Below are positions 44,948-55,208 of a stretch of DNA of 64,000 nt, one piece after another. The translations under genes and the position numbers were made by a program. Positions within the stretch are counted from its first letter, which is position 1, and every line of letters begins with the position of its first letter. The stretch covers positions 186,001 to 250,000 of the forward strand of contig NZ_CP046155.1 in NCBI RefSeq assembly GCF_016403105.1. The letters are read 5' to 3'. This stretch comes from Leptolyngbya sp. BL0902. Its GTDB lineage: Bacteria; Cyanobacteriota; Cyanobacteriia; Phormidesmidales; Phormidesmidaceae. The notes below the pieces were generated by a model. It made no database searches. It was not told the DNA's origin and was given only the letters and a program-made list of their open reading frames with translations.

Positions 44948-45363
44948 GTGTCTATATCCCCAGCGTTCTACAGCGTCAGCTTCGGGAACGCTTTGCTAAC
45001 TGCTGTGCCTATTGTCATACCGCAGAGTCTTTGACTGTCACAACCTTTGAACTCGAGCACATCGTGCCACGTTCCGCAGGGGGCGTTACCGCCTTTGAGA
45101 ATCTTTGCCTATCGTGCCCTAGCTGTAATCGTCATAAGGCCAGTCGTCAAACAGCCGTCGATCCAGAAACGCAGGCAGCTACGCCCCTGTTTCATCCGCA
45201 ACAACAGCGCTGGAGTGACCATTTTGTCTGGAATGCTGATGCCACCGAGGTGGTTGGATTAACCCCTACCGGGCGTGCCACCATAGCTGCCCTCCAGATG
45301 AATCGCCCGCAAATGACTCGGGTGAGAAAATTATGGGTCAAGCTGGGGGAACATCCCCCTTAA
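44944..45363 (+). CDS. HNH endonuclease
   Basis: 139 residues with a complete zinc-HNH core: CAYC, FELEHIVPRSAGG (catalytic His), NLCLSCPSCNRHKASR. The C-terminal 60 residues (FHPQQQRWSDHFVWNADATEVVGLTPTGRATI) are the tail often seen in cyanobacterial HNH proteins of this kind. GTG start overlapping the preceding gene by four nt (translational coupling). The 3' end overlaps the convergent DUF2442 gene by 26 nt. It may be a nuclease toxin or a free-standing nicking enzyme. Confidence 0.88.
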   Translation: MSVYIPSVLQRQLRERFANCCAYCHTAESLTVTTFELEHIVPRSAGGVTAFENLCLSCPSCNRHKASRQTAVDPETQAATPLFHPQQQRWSDHFVWNADATEVVGLTPTGRATIAALQMNRPQMTRVRKLWVKLGEHPP

Positions 45364-45622
45364 AACAAGATGAAACCGCTGCTTCTGGGGCAGGGGCACC
45401 GCGCAGCATTCCTTCGGTGCTCAGATCTTCGTCGAGGGCTTCCCAGTGGATGCCGTAGCCGCCGCCGCAGACTTCCCATTGGGCAAGCTGTTCTGGTGTC
45501 GCATTCAGCAGGCGTGGATACCATACCAACGGCACCGTGATCGAACGCCCATCCATTAGATCGACACTGATGGTGTCTTCCGTAAAGTGGACATCTTTCA
45601 CTCGCGCATCCTGCAGGATCAT
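45338..45622 (-). CDS. DUF2442-domain protein
   Basis: 94 residues with the DUF2442 pattern: VKDVHFTEDTISVDLMDGRSITVPLVWYPRLLNATPEQLAQWEVCGGGYGIHWEALDEDLS. Such proteins are small and often sit beside DUF4160 proteins in toxin-antitoxin-like pairs; no DUF4160 gene is here. The C-terminus runs into the end of the HNH gene from the other strand. It lies 5 nt after the coiled-coil gene on the same strand, so both are likely one transcript. Function unknown. Confidence 0.85.
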   Translation of the reverse strand: MILQDARVKDVHFTEDTISVDLMDGRSITVPLVWYPRLLNATPEQLAQWEVCGGGYGIHWEALDEDLSTEGMLRGAPAPEAAVSSCFKGDVPPA

Positions 45623-45627
45623 GGAGA

Positions 45628-45900
45628 CTAAGCATCCAATAGGTGATCTACTTTGTTGTCGATGCTGGTGAGCTTGCGTAGAACCGTGGGGCGATCTTCA
45701 TCGAGAGACGCTAAAAGCTGGACTATGCCTGCTTGCAAGGTGGTCAGGCGCTGAATCGCTTCCTCTAGCCGCTGCATACCTGCCTGAAACTCGCCACGGG
45801 CTTCTTCCCGCTCTAGCCGTGCTTCGGCCATTGTATCCAGCATGGCTTGGGCGGTGCGGGCATTGCTTTCAACGAGTTGGCGCAGTTCTGGATCTGTCAT
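45628..45900 (-). CDS. Small coiled-coil protein, unknown function
   Basis: 90 residues, almost wholly a predicted coiled coil (LRQLVESNARTAQAMLDTMAEARLEREEARGEFQAGM, LTTLQAGIVQLLASLDEDRPTVLRKLTSIDNKVDHLL). No Cys and no hydrophobic segment. It precedes the DUF2442 gene by 5 nt and the two are probably co-transcribed. Similar short coiled-coil genes are common in cyanobacterial accessory regions. Function not known. Confidence 0.7.
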   Translation of the reverse strand: MTDPELRQLVESNARTAQAMLDTMAEARLEREEARGEFQAGMQRLEEAIQRLTTLQAGIVQLLASLDEDRPTVLRKLTSIDNKVDHLLDA

Positions 45901-45942
45901 TGGTGTTGGGCTGGCTTTAGTGGCGGTTGATATTGCGCATTG

Positions 45943-46035
45943 TATAGCAGTCCTAAATGATTTATGAGTGATGACAGGCGTGGAGCCCTTGATGAGTCTG
46001 GCTCTTGTTCTTACGAATGACCTAGGACTGCTATA
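45943..46035. repeat. MITE-like element with inverted ends TATAGCAGTCCTA
   Basis: 93 bp. Terminal inverted repeats TATAGCAGTCCTA are exact over 13 bp and imperfect for another dozen bases. No coding capacity. It lies between the coiled-coil gene and the putative membrane-partner gene, close to the border of the AT-rich operon. Confidence 0.75.
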
Positions 46036-46139
46036 GCAAAGGAAATGGAGTCTAGTTGGATGCCTAGATTTCGTGTGAGCAATTACAATTGTCTTGCAGC
46101 CAATGACAATGGGGCCAGGACAAATTAGCGTTAATTTCT

Positions 46140-47468
46140 TTAATTAGAATTCGCCATTTCGACATCTTCCTCTTCAGACTCAAGAGATTCATCGCGTATG
46201 ATGAAATAGTAATCTAAGTTAGAGATTGTCAGCGGAGTAGCTTTCTGCAAATTCTCTATGGTGAGCGCTGACAAATTTTCCAAAGCGGCTCTTTCAACAA
46301 TGTAGTCTTGAGCCTTTGATCTTTGATCGGAATCTATGAGTATCAGAAGACTGTCTCGTATCGCGCTGAAGTGGGATTGCTCCTGAGCTTTTTCGTAGTA
46401 AACATACTCAGGGGGCTTTGTTAACTCAATTTTCGACTCATCTCTAACTGTCTCCAAGACTGTTTCATCTACGGCGGGCAAGGCTGCAAGCTGTTGCAGT
46501 TCTTTGACATCCAATGTCTGATACCAGTCTACATGTGATTGCCAAGCAGAAATAGTTGCTAAATCATGATCATGAATCCGTAGAATTTCTGGGAAAATAA
46601 AATCTAGTTCATCAGCCTCCTGTATATCTGAGATGATGTTAGTGGCATCTTGTCGAATTATCTGCTCTAGTTCAACAAGACGACTGCCAACCGCAGGAAA
46701 ATCACTTTGTATCTGAAATGTCATGGCAATGGCCTGCTCAATAGCCCACACACATTCTCTACGACGTAGATAGGCTGCTGGCGAAATCCCCTCTAGCAAC
46801 TGATCATTGCTGTAGTCAGCTAGGGCATCGAAGAGCATATTTCTAGAAGCTGTTATTTCATCATTACGACGACCAATATCTTTGATGGTTAAGGCTGTCT
46901 GAAGCCGACTTAATGCCTTCTTAAATTTTCCATAGGCTTGCACGAGGATCGTGCGATGATGGCTAAATTCAACATCTTTTGCTACTCGATCAACGTGTTT
47001 CAGGATTTCTTCTCCCTGATCGGCTAAAGCTTCATGGAGATTCAGAAATCCATTGTTAATCTCTAATCTCATCTGTTTGATATCCTTTCGGAGTTTTAAA
47101 GTTTGCCAAAGGTTTACTGCTGCAAGAACTCCAGTGGCAGCAACTCCAACTCCAAGAACTGCTGTTGTAGCTTGTAACGTTGCTACTGATGCTGACAGGG
47201 CTTTAACCGCATTCAAGGTAATCTGTCCTTGATAAAGTTGTCCAGCACTCATCGCCATGGGAACTACAGCCGTAAGAGGGTTTAAACCCATGGCTGCTAT
47301 TCCAGCACTATTACTAGCTACTCCTATAGCATGAGCTGCAATTTGACCCGCCTGAGGGCCAGTAGCATAGCGCACCATACTCAGTGGTACACCTGACTTG
47401 GACATTACCACAGCATATTTGCCAGCCTCTATGCCAGCTTGAATGATGGGAGAAAACTGATATAACAT
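46140..47468 (-). CDS. Uncharacterised protein, putative membrane partner of the dynamin-like GTPase
   Basis: 442 residues, not recognised. Residues about 40-125 are glycine/alanine-rich and hydrophobic (IAAHAIGVASNSAGIAAMGLNPLTAVVP, ATTAVLGVGVAATGVLAAVNLW), enough for one or two membrane or pore-like hairpins. The rest is helical, with a coiled-coil-like stretch (LRKDIKQMRLEINNGFLNLHEALADQGEEIL) and an acidic C-terminus (LESEEEDVEMANSN). Base composition is visibly poorer in G+C than the surroundings. It starts 50 nt after the stop of the GTPase gene on the same strand, so the two probably form one operon and complex. Confidence 0.7.
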   Translation of the reverse strand: MLYQFSPIIQAGIEAGKYAVVMSKSGVPLSMVRYATGPQAGQIAAHAIGVASNSAGIAAMGLNPLTAVVPMAMSAGQLYQGQITLNAVKALSASVATLQATTAVLGVGVAATGVLAAVNLWQTLKLRKDIKQMRLEINNGFLNLHEALADQGEEILKHVDRVAKDVEFSHHRTILVQAYGKFKKALSRLQTALTIKDIGRRNDEITASRNMLFDALADYSNDQLLEGISPAAYLRRRECVWAIEQAIAMTFQIQSDFPAVGSRLVELEQIIRQDATNIISDIQEADELDFIFPEILRIHDHDLATISAWQSHVDWYQTLDVKELQQLAALPAVDETVLETVRDESKIELTKPPEYVYYEKAQEQSHFSAIRDSLLILIDSDQRSKAQDYIVERAALENLSALTIENLQKATPLTISNLDYYFIIRDESLESEEEDVEMANSN

Positions 47469-47518
47469 TTCGGAGATGGCTCACAACTGAACTGATAAAG
47501 ACGCTGATTATTTCCAAC

Positions 47519-50116
47519 TCAACTGCTGGAGGATGGCAAGCTATTAAGACTAGATTCAATACTAGAAAGACTTGATAGCTTGTCAGAAGCAAAAGCTTTT
47601 TTTGCTCTTTTAGAGTCAATGGTCTCCTGATGAATAGCGCTTTGCCTACTCAAGATTCCATCGAGAAGAGAAATCGAATGCTGAATAGCCTTGATAGCAT
47701 TTTCGTATTGAGAATCAATAGCTTTTACTACGCCTTCGCCAATATTATCTCCGATTTCTTCTAAGGAATTTGAAAATTTCTCAAAGCCTTTATTGTATAC
47801 CTCTTGCTTCATTTGCAAGATGATTTTTTCTGAGTCAGAGCCAAAAAACCACCCTACAACTGCTGATGTTGCCATTCCAGCTAATAGAATTGGCAGAAAT
47901 CCTACACCAAGGAAAGCTAATCCTCCGGCTACTCCCCCACCAAGTAATCCGCCACTACCTAGAGTTTTAAAAACGCCGAATATACCATCGCCGTTAATTG
48001 AACTTGGATTTAAGTTTGACTCAAATTGTATATTAACTCCGAAATGCGACAACGATAATCTGAACTGTTGACTTAAGCTCGAACTAGATACTAAGTCGAT
48101 TGACTTAAGATTTTCGTAGATTGAGTTGAGATTCTCAAAAATCTCCTTATCAAACTCTTTAAGTTTAGGTATCAAGAGTTTATCTTTTACTGTTTTGTCT
48201 AGCCAATTATCCAAATCTTCTGACAAGTCATTGAGAAATTGATTTGCAAAATCTCTAAGGATTTTCTCCTTGCCTTCTGCTTCAGAAATCCATTCAGCGC
48301 TCTTTTCCGCAATTCGATCTTCTACACCATCAAGCCATTCCTTCCACGCCTCATTGACATCATCTAGAACCTCATTAACTAAATCATCTCGTAAGAGTCG
48401 GAGCTTGATCTCACGACCACTAGCAGCACCAATTTGCTCAATAATTTGACTGCGCTCAGATTCAGATAAGCTAATTTCACCTTCCAAAATTTGGATACTT
48501 TGCCTTAATCCAAGCTGTGCTTCCTCAATGATTCGAGTAAGAGAATTTTTCAGTTTTTCTATGACTAAAGAGCCGCGCTCTTCTGTCAAGAAGACTTGAA
48601 TTGATTGAGTGAACTGCTGAAAACCTTTCAGATATTCATTGTCATTCCCTTCTAATATCGCGTCTAAAGCCGCTTGTGCAGAAATAAAATGCACCCTATC
48701 TTTGCCTGTAATGATAGGCTTTGAACCCAGCAGAAAGTTATTAGCTCTCTGTTTGACCTGCTCTCTATCCTCTTCACGGCGCAACAGATCTATAAAATTA
48801 ACTGCAACGAATAGACTTTCACTTGGGCCTTGAGAATCTCCATCATTTAGCTGTTTTCGTAGAAACTCAAGTAGCTCCATTTCAGTCTGCGTAAAAGAGC
48901 GTGAAGCATTAGCCATGAAAATCACTGCGTCAGTATTTTTTAAGAGCTGATGAGTGATAGCTGTTCGTTCAGGGTGCTCATTCAATCCAGGAGAGTCAAT
49001 AATTTCAACTTGATGCCGACACAACTCCAGATCTGGATGTTCAAATACTATTTCCTGGATGTCTGATTTGGATAACTCCTCAGCAATATTTAGCAAAGCC
49101 GCTTCTTGAGAGATTGAGGCCAGTTCCTTATATTTTTCCAGTGGAACCTCTTCTTCTTCTCCATTTTTGTATCGGCAGATTACACGATATTTTTCACCAT
49201 GCCTTAAAACTGTCACAGTACCACTGCATGGAATAGCCCTAACAGGCTGAATTTCCGATCCTAATAAAGCATTGAGCAGCGTTGATTTACCCTGACTAAA
49301 TTCACCTATGACTGCTAGTCGAAAATACTGAGACTGAGCTTTATCCAATACTTGAGCAGCTTCATTCTTCAGGGCTTCAGATATCAATTCTCGATCAGCA
49401 CCTTGCTTAATTAAATCAAATAGTTCAGATGCGATTTGGGCTAATCGGCCTTTAACTTTGCTGAATTTCTCAAGCTCATCATATGAAATCTTCAAGTCTG
49501 AACTTGTATTTCTTTCTATCTCCTTTTCGCCAAGCTTAGTCCTCAGAATCTCTGCTGCATTCATAAACGCAGGATCAAGCGCCTGAAAGTGATGTGGATC
49601 TAGCAGTGTATAAATTTCAGAGACTGCTTCCCCGTCTTCAGGCTTATCATTTATTGTGCCATAAAAGAATAAACGGTATTTAGCATCTACTCCAAGAATT
49701 CTTGCAACAATTTCAATATATTTATCTTCTTTTTCAGCTAGATCTTCGTCAGCAGATGCAACTTCACAGCATAGTCCTAGAATGAGGATTTTCTCGGAAT
49801 CAGTCAGCTGACCAGCAAATTTCTTAAAAACTTCTTTCTTGGAGTATAACTTGTGCTTCTGAATACCTTGAAAAATAGGCTTGACAAGTTTTCCTATATA
49901 GCTTTGAGGAGGCAGAAATTGACCCAGTGCAGACTTGATTACCTGCTTCTCAGCTTCCGTAACCTGATTATCTGCATACATCACTCCTATTAGTGGAATT
50001 GCCAACGCCATAATAAATACTAGACGGTGACTTACCTGCTCTTCTTGAACATTTTGCTCAGTAACTTGAGAAATCAACCCTGCGAATTCTTTTTTTGCGA
50101 CTGACTCTTTAACCAT
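47519..50116 (-). CDS. Dynamin-like GTPase with N-terminal TerB domain
   Basis: 865 residues. A TerB-like acidic helical domain (about 30-150; FIMALAIPLIGVMYADNQVTEAEK, LILGLCCEVASADEDLAEKEDKYIEIVARILGV) precedes a dynamin GTPase domain: P-loop GEFSQGKSTLLNALLG near residue 270, a Thr switch region (RAIPCSGTVTVL), DSPGLNEHPERT near 375, and VAVNFIDLL. Then come long helical stalk segments, a hydrophobic hairpin at about 720-758 (LLGGGVAGGLAFLGVGFLPILLAGM) able to enter membranes, and a helical tail. This is the bacterial dynamin plan for membrane remodelling. The gene is AT-rich, suggesting acquisition from elsewhere. The 442-residue gene follows directly. Confidence 0.85.
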   Translation of the reverse strand: MVKESVAKKEFAGLISQVTEQNVQEEQVSHRLVFIMALAIPLIGVMYADNQVTEAEKQVIKSALGQFLPPQSYIGKLVKPIFQGIQKHKLYSKKEVFKKFAGQLTDSEKILILGLCCEVASADEDLAEKEDKYIEIVARILGVDAKYRLFFYGTINDKPEDGEAVSEIYTLLDPHHFQALDPAFMNAAEILRTKLGEKEIERNTSSDLKISYDELEKFSKVKGRLAQIASELFDLIKQGADRELISEALKNEAAQVLDKAQSQYFRLAVIGEFSQGKSTLLNALLGSEIQPVRAIPCSGTVTVLRHGEKYRVICRYKNGEEEEVPLEKYKELASISQEAALLNIAEELSKSDIQEIVFEHPDLELCRHQVEIIDSPGLNEHPERTAITHQLLKNTDAVIFMANASRSFTQTEMELLEFLRKQLNDGDSQGPSESLFVAVNFIDLLRREEDREQVKQRANNFLLGSKPIITGKDRVHFISAQAALDAILEGNDNEYLKGFQQFTQSIQVFLTEERGSLVIEKLKNSLTRIIEEAQLGLRQSIQILEGEISLSESERSQIIEQIGAASGREIKLRLLRDDLVNEVLDDVNEAWKEWLDGVEDRIAEKSAEWISEAEGKEKILRDFANQFLNDLSEDLDNWLDKTVKDKLLIPKLKEFDKEIFENLNSIYENLKSIDLVSSSSLSQQFRLSLSHFGVNIQFESNLNPSSINGDGIFGVFKTLGSGGLLGGGVAGGLAFLGVGFLPILLAGMATSAVVGWFFGSDSEKIILQMKQEVYNKGFEKFSNSLEEIGDNIGEGVVKAIDSQYENAIKAIQHSISLLDGILSRQSAIHQETIDSKRAKKAFASDKLSSLSSIESSLNSLPSSSS

Positions 50117-50379
50117 TTATAACTTACCTTTCAACAGTGAGAGACATGTATGCTAGAGGTACAAGATACTAGACAATGAGCATAGGTCATTTGAACATTC
50201 TCTACTAAGATTCCCCAAAGACTACGCAAGATCAACATCGGCACATCAAGATCGCAACTTAGTTACATTTCTTTAGATTATTGAATGACTGTGATACATT
50301 TAGACTATCGCAACTCATGAGGTTGCTACATCATGGAAGCTATCCCCTAGCGAGTGATTTTCTGGCTTGGTCTCACCCT

Positions 50380-50991
50380 ATGGTTCAACTTCAGCCCCAA
50401 CTCCTGACCGTCCGTGACTTCATTGATCACTATGGCGACAACCCCCAGTACGAACTCATCGATGGAGAGCTAACCGACTTGGAACCCACAGGCATCCATG
50501 AGCAGGTTGCAGGCTTTGTGGGGCGAAAGCTCAATGTTGCTATCGATCAACAAAACGCGCCCTACGTGATTCCCTACCGCTGCCTGATCAAACTGCTGGG
50601 CACCGAAACCGCCTTTCGGCCCGATGTGGTGGTGCTAGACCAGACCCAGTTGGCTCAAGAACCGCTGTGGCAGCAGGAACCCGTCATTTGTCGGGGAACA
50701 TCCGTCAAACTCGTGGTGGAAGTGGTGAGCACCAACTGGCAAAACGACTATGCCCGCAAAACCGAAGACTACGCCCTGCTAGGTGTGCCTGAATACTGGA
50801 TTGTGGACTACCTAGGGCTAGGGGGGCGCGACTACATTGGCACCCCCAAACAGCCCACGGTAACGCTGTGTGTATTGGAGGGTGATCGCTATCAAAAACA
50901 GGTGCTTCATGGGGATGATTGGCTGCAATCTCCAACCTTTCCTGGCCTCAATTTGACGGTTAGCCAGATCTGCGCGGCTGGAGTTATTTAA
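50380..50991 (+). CDS. Uma2-family (DUF820) putative endonuclease, second copy
   Basis: 203 residues from the ATG at 50380; the frame extends to 50281 but the extra 33 residues look non-family. Landmarks: DFIDHYGDNPQYELIDGELTDLEP, RPDVVVLDQTQ with the acidic residue, LVVEVVSTNWQNDYARKTEDYALLGVPEYWIVDYLG. The E-V-S and K residues of the PD-(D/E)XK centre are in place. Borders the AT-rich dynamin operon and the chl cluster. Terminated by a clear stem-loop at 50994. Activity unproven. Confidence 0.9.
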   Translation: MVQLQPQLLTVRDFIDHYGDNPQYELIDGELTDLEPTGIHEQVAGFVGRKLNVAIDQQNAPYVIPYRCLIKLLGTETAFRPDVVVLDQTQLAQEPLWQQEPVICRGTSVKLVVEVVSTNWQNDYARKTEDYALLGVPEYWIVDYLGLGGRDYIGTPKQPTVTLCVLEGDRYQKQVLHGDDWLQSPTFPGLNLTVSQICAAGVI

Positions 50992-50993
50992 GG

Positions 50994-51027
50994 AACCCAG
51001 GGTTCTGGAGTAAGAACCCTGGGTTTT
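50994..51027 (+). terminator. Stem-loop terminator between convergent Uma2 and chlN genes
   Basis: Twelve-bp perfect inverted repeat AACCCAGGGTTC / GAACCCTGGGTT with an 8-nt loop, followed by a short T run on the + strand. Could end transcription from both sides. Confidence 0.75.
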
Positions 51028-51035
51028 GGGGCCGC

Positions 51036-52944
<1,909 letters not shown>

Positions 52945-53049
52945 AAATCCTCGGGGCGGAGTTCGCCGATCTCAGGGTCGAGATGGATTAAACCAGAAAA
53001 CCGCGCTCGGAGTCAGTGATATACAGGTCGGGTACGCAAGGGACGTTCG

Positions 53050-53397
53050 CTAGAGATCAGAGCCATCGGACAAAAGGGGATGATCTTCGTTGGCATCGAT
53101 GGTGGTCGTTTCTTCGCCATTGTCCAAAATCATCTCTGGGTCGAAATTGAGACCCAACACCTGCACCAGCGCATCTTCATCAGGGTTGAGCTGGTAGAAG
53201 GGCACCATCAGGTTCGAGAGCTTGGGTTCCAAGGCATTGACCACCCCCAAAATGAGGAAAGAGGACGGTCGGCGACCCCCATCGGGCGTGCGGACAGAGG
53301 TTTGCTGCATTTGCAGGGTCAACCAGCCGCGATTGGCTTGCACATAGTCCAACCACTTTTGGCGGATGACCTGGGTAAAGTTCTCAAAAAAGGCCAT
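53050..53397 (-). CDS. DUF5331 protein, copy linked to chlL
   Basis: 115 residues: FTQVIRQKWLDYVQANRGWLTLQMQ, RRPSSFLILGVVNALEPKLSNLMVPFYQL, LVQVLGLNFDPEMIL, then an acidic tail. It parallels the next gene over about 90 residues (RRPSS.ILGV...LEP.L.NL), so the two are probably paralogues from a local duplication. Located 98 nt after chlL on the same strand. Function unknown. Confidence 0.8.
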   Translation of the reverse strand: MAFFENFTQVIRQKWLDYVQANRGWLTLQMQQTSVRTPDGGRRPSSFLILGVVNALEPKLSNLMVPFYQLNPDEDALVQVLGLNFDPEMILDNGEETTTIDANEDHPLLSDGSDL

Positions 53398-53494
53398 AAT
53401 CCTGACTCTTTTGCTAATTTGAATGGCTGCGTACCGATGATAATGCAGCCCTCCAAAATCAGAACTTCATCCGGTGAGATCTTTGCAGCGGGGA

Positions 53495-54376
53495 TTAAAC
53501 CATCATCAGATCCATTTCCTCCGCCTCTTGTTTGGGGGCATCGGCGGGTGGGTTGAGATAAAAGTCCGACAGCAGGCTGAATAGGTCGCGGTCGGGGGTT
53601 TCCGTGGGCACCACGCCTTCGGGACGGGAGAGAATTTGGTCGGCGATGTTGAGGTAATACTGGCAGACGGGTTCCAGAGAAGGATCGCTCTCCGCCATTT
53701 CAAACACCGTTTTGCCCTTCACGCGGGAAATGCGGATGTCCTCAATCAGCGGCAGAATTTCCAGTACGGGCATGGGCACATGCTCGACGTACTTGTCGAT
53801 CAAATCGCGCTTAGAGGTGCGGTTGCCGATCAGCCCCGCCAGCCGCAGGGGGTGGGTTCGCGCTTTCTCCCGTACCGAAGCGGCGATGCGATTGGCGGCA
53901 AACAGGGCGTCAAAACCGTTGTCGGTGACGATCATGCAGTAGTCGGAATAGTTTAACGGGGCCGCAAACCCGCCGCAGACCACGTCGCCCAACACATCAA
54001 ACAAAATCACGTCGAACTCGTCGAAGGCGTTCAGTTCCTTCAGCAGCTTCACGGTTTCGCCCACCACATAGCCGCCGCAGCCCGCCCCCGCTGGAGGGCC
54101 ACCCGCTTCCACGCAATGCACGCCGCCATAGCCCTTGTAGATCACGTCCTCGGCCCATACGTCTTCGTAGTGGAAGGACTTTTCTTGCAGGGTGTCGATG
54201 ATGGTGGGAATCAGAAACCCGGTGAGGGTAAAGGTGCTGTCGTGCTTGGGGTCGCAGCCAATTTGCAACACCTTACGACCCCGTTTGGCCAGGGCCACCG
54301 AAATATTGCAACTGGTGGTGGACTTGCCAATGCCCCCTTTTCCATAAACAGAGAGCTTGAGTGTCTGGTTGTCCAT
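53495..54376 (-). CDS. chlL: Light-independent protochlorophyllide reductase iron-sulfur ATP-binding protein
   Basis: NifH-like electron donor of the dark protochlorophyllide reductase. 293 residues from the ATG at 54376 ([20 protein letters not shown]); an upstream ATG at 54403 adds nine residues and lies nearer the repeat. P-loop [14 protein letters not shown], cluster cysteines in [17 protein letters not shown] and [15 protein letters not shown] are intact. First gene of the chl run. Upstream is a repeat and a long gene-free stretch that must hold the promoter. Confidence 0.97.
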   Translation of the reverse strand: MDNQTLKLSVYGKGGIGKSTTSCNISVALAKRGRKVLQIGCDPKHDSTFTLTGFLIPTIIDTLQEKSFHYEDVWAEDVIYKGYGGVHCVEAGGPPAGAGCGGYVVGETVKLLKELNAFDEFDVILFDVLGDVVCGGFAAPLNYSDYCMIVTDNGFDALFAANRIAASVREKARTHPLRLAGLIGNRTSKRDLIDKYVEHVPMPVLEILPLIEDIRISRVKGKTVFEMAESDPSLEPVCQYYLNIADQILSRPEGVVPTETPDRDLFSLLSDFYLNPPADAPKQEAEEMDLMMV

Positions 54377-54418
54377 AGGGATGACGCGATGTAGGTAGGG
54401 CAAACGAGAAGTGGGAAG

Positions 54419-54515
54419 CCCTCACCCCCGGCCCCTCTCCCAGGAAGGAGAGGGGAGCAAGAGGTTTTCTTCAAAGTCCCTCTCCCAACATGGGAGAGGG
54501 ATTTAGGGTGAGGGC
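54419..54515. repeat. Dispersed palindromic repeat R1, partial copy C
   Basis: Two palindromes: CCCCTCTCCCAGGAAGGAGA and CCCTCTCCCAACATGGGAGA, ending TTTAGGGTGAGGG. Lies just upstream of chlL, between its start and the AT-rich stretch. It shares the CCCTCTCCCAnnnTGGGAGA core with the other R1 copies but lacks the GGGCTAC end. Confidence 0.75.
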
Positions 54516-55208
54516 CACAAAACCTTGGGGTAACAGTTCACCCAGGGGCACCTTGCGGTGAGGGAATAGGCGACCCGCCCTTGGCAAGGCATCCCCAGAG
54601 GAGCTGTTTTCAAACTTGGTCTACGTCGATGGGGTCTGACGCAGCCCAGGGTGTTTCGGCTGTTTGGATTATGCGCACAGCCCACGGGTGATGAGAAGGG
54701 GCGTGGGGAATGGCAGAGGGCTTAAATTGGCCTATAGCAGCCGATAAAGCTGTTGGAGTACCCCTGATATCTCAGAATCTTTTTTAAGGCATTTTTATGC
54801 GCTAAAACAAATTTTGTGTTTTATATAAAATTAAATTAATGCAATAACAAAATTATAATCCTTAAATCTTCTAGCGCAGAATATTCACCGCTAGTCCCTA
54901 ACCGCAGTGCCAGTTTGCCCACTCCAGCCCCTAAGAAAAGTACGCAAAGACGGGAGATTGCCTGAACAGTCAACCAGGCAACGCAAAGGCCAAGACTGGG
55001 TTAGGTGCGGCCATAGCGCCGTCTGCACCGTCTACCCTGCCGCGAAATTGGCTCAGCCAGAGCGTGTCTTGAGCAAGCAGGCCAGCTTGAACCTAGGGAA
55101 TGTTCGCTCGTCCTTGCGCTGGTAGCCCTAGACGTAACCCAGGGCCGCCCATCAAAAAGGTTGGGGGTTTCTATAGATTTGCAACGATTTTGCGGCTGCT
55201 ACGAACTG
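54516..55208. other. Gene-free stretch with AT-rich segment and possible structured RNA
   Basis: About 690 nt without a convincing gene. 54771-54880 is strongly AT-rich (TTTATATAAAATTAAATTAA). From 54930 the composition becomes mixed with paired elements: TTGCCTG at 54958-54964 pairs with CAGGCAA at 54975-54981, ACGCAAAG occurs twice (54942 and 54981), and GGTGC/GCACC pair near 55000-55030. No tRNA, RNase P, tmRNA, SRP or standard riboswitch consensus is matched. An uncharacterised non-coding RNA or chlL leader is possible; nothing proves it. Confidence 0.35.

Noticed and set aside
54942-54989. Possible c-di-GMP (GEMM) riboswitch because of ACGCAAAG boxes
   Set aside because: The GGCAAACC receptor and the AGCGGGGTTACCG-like closing segment are missing; only the box is shared.
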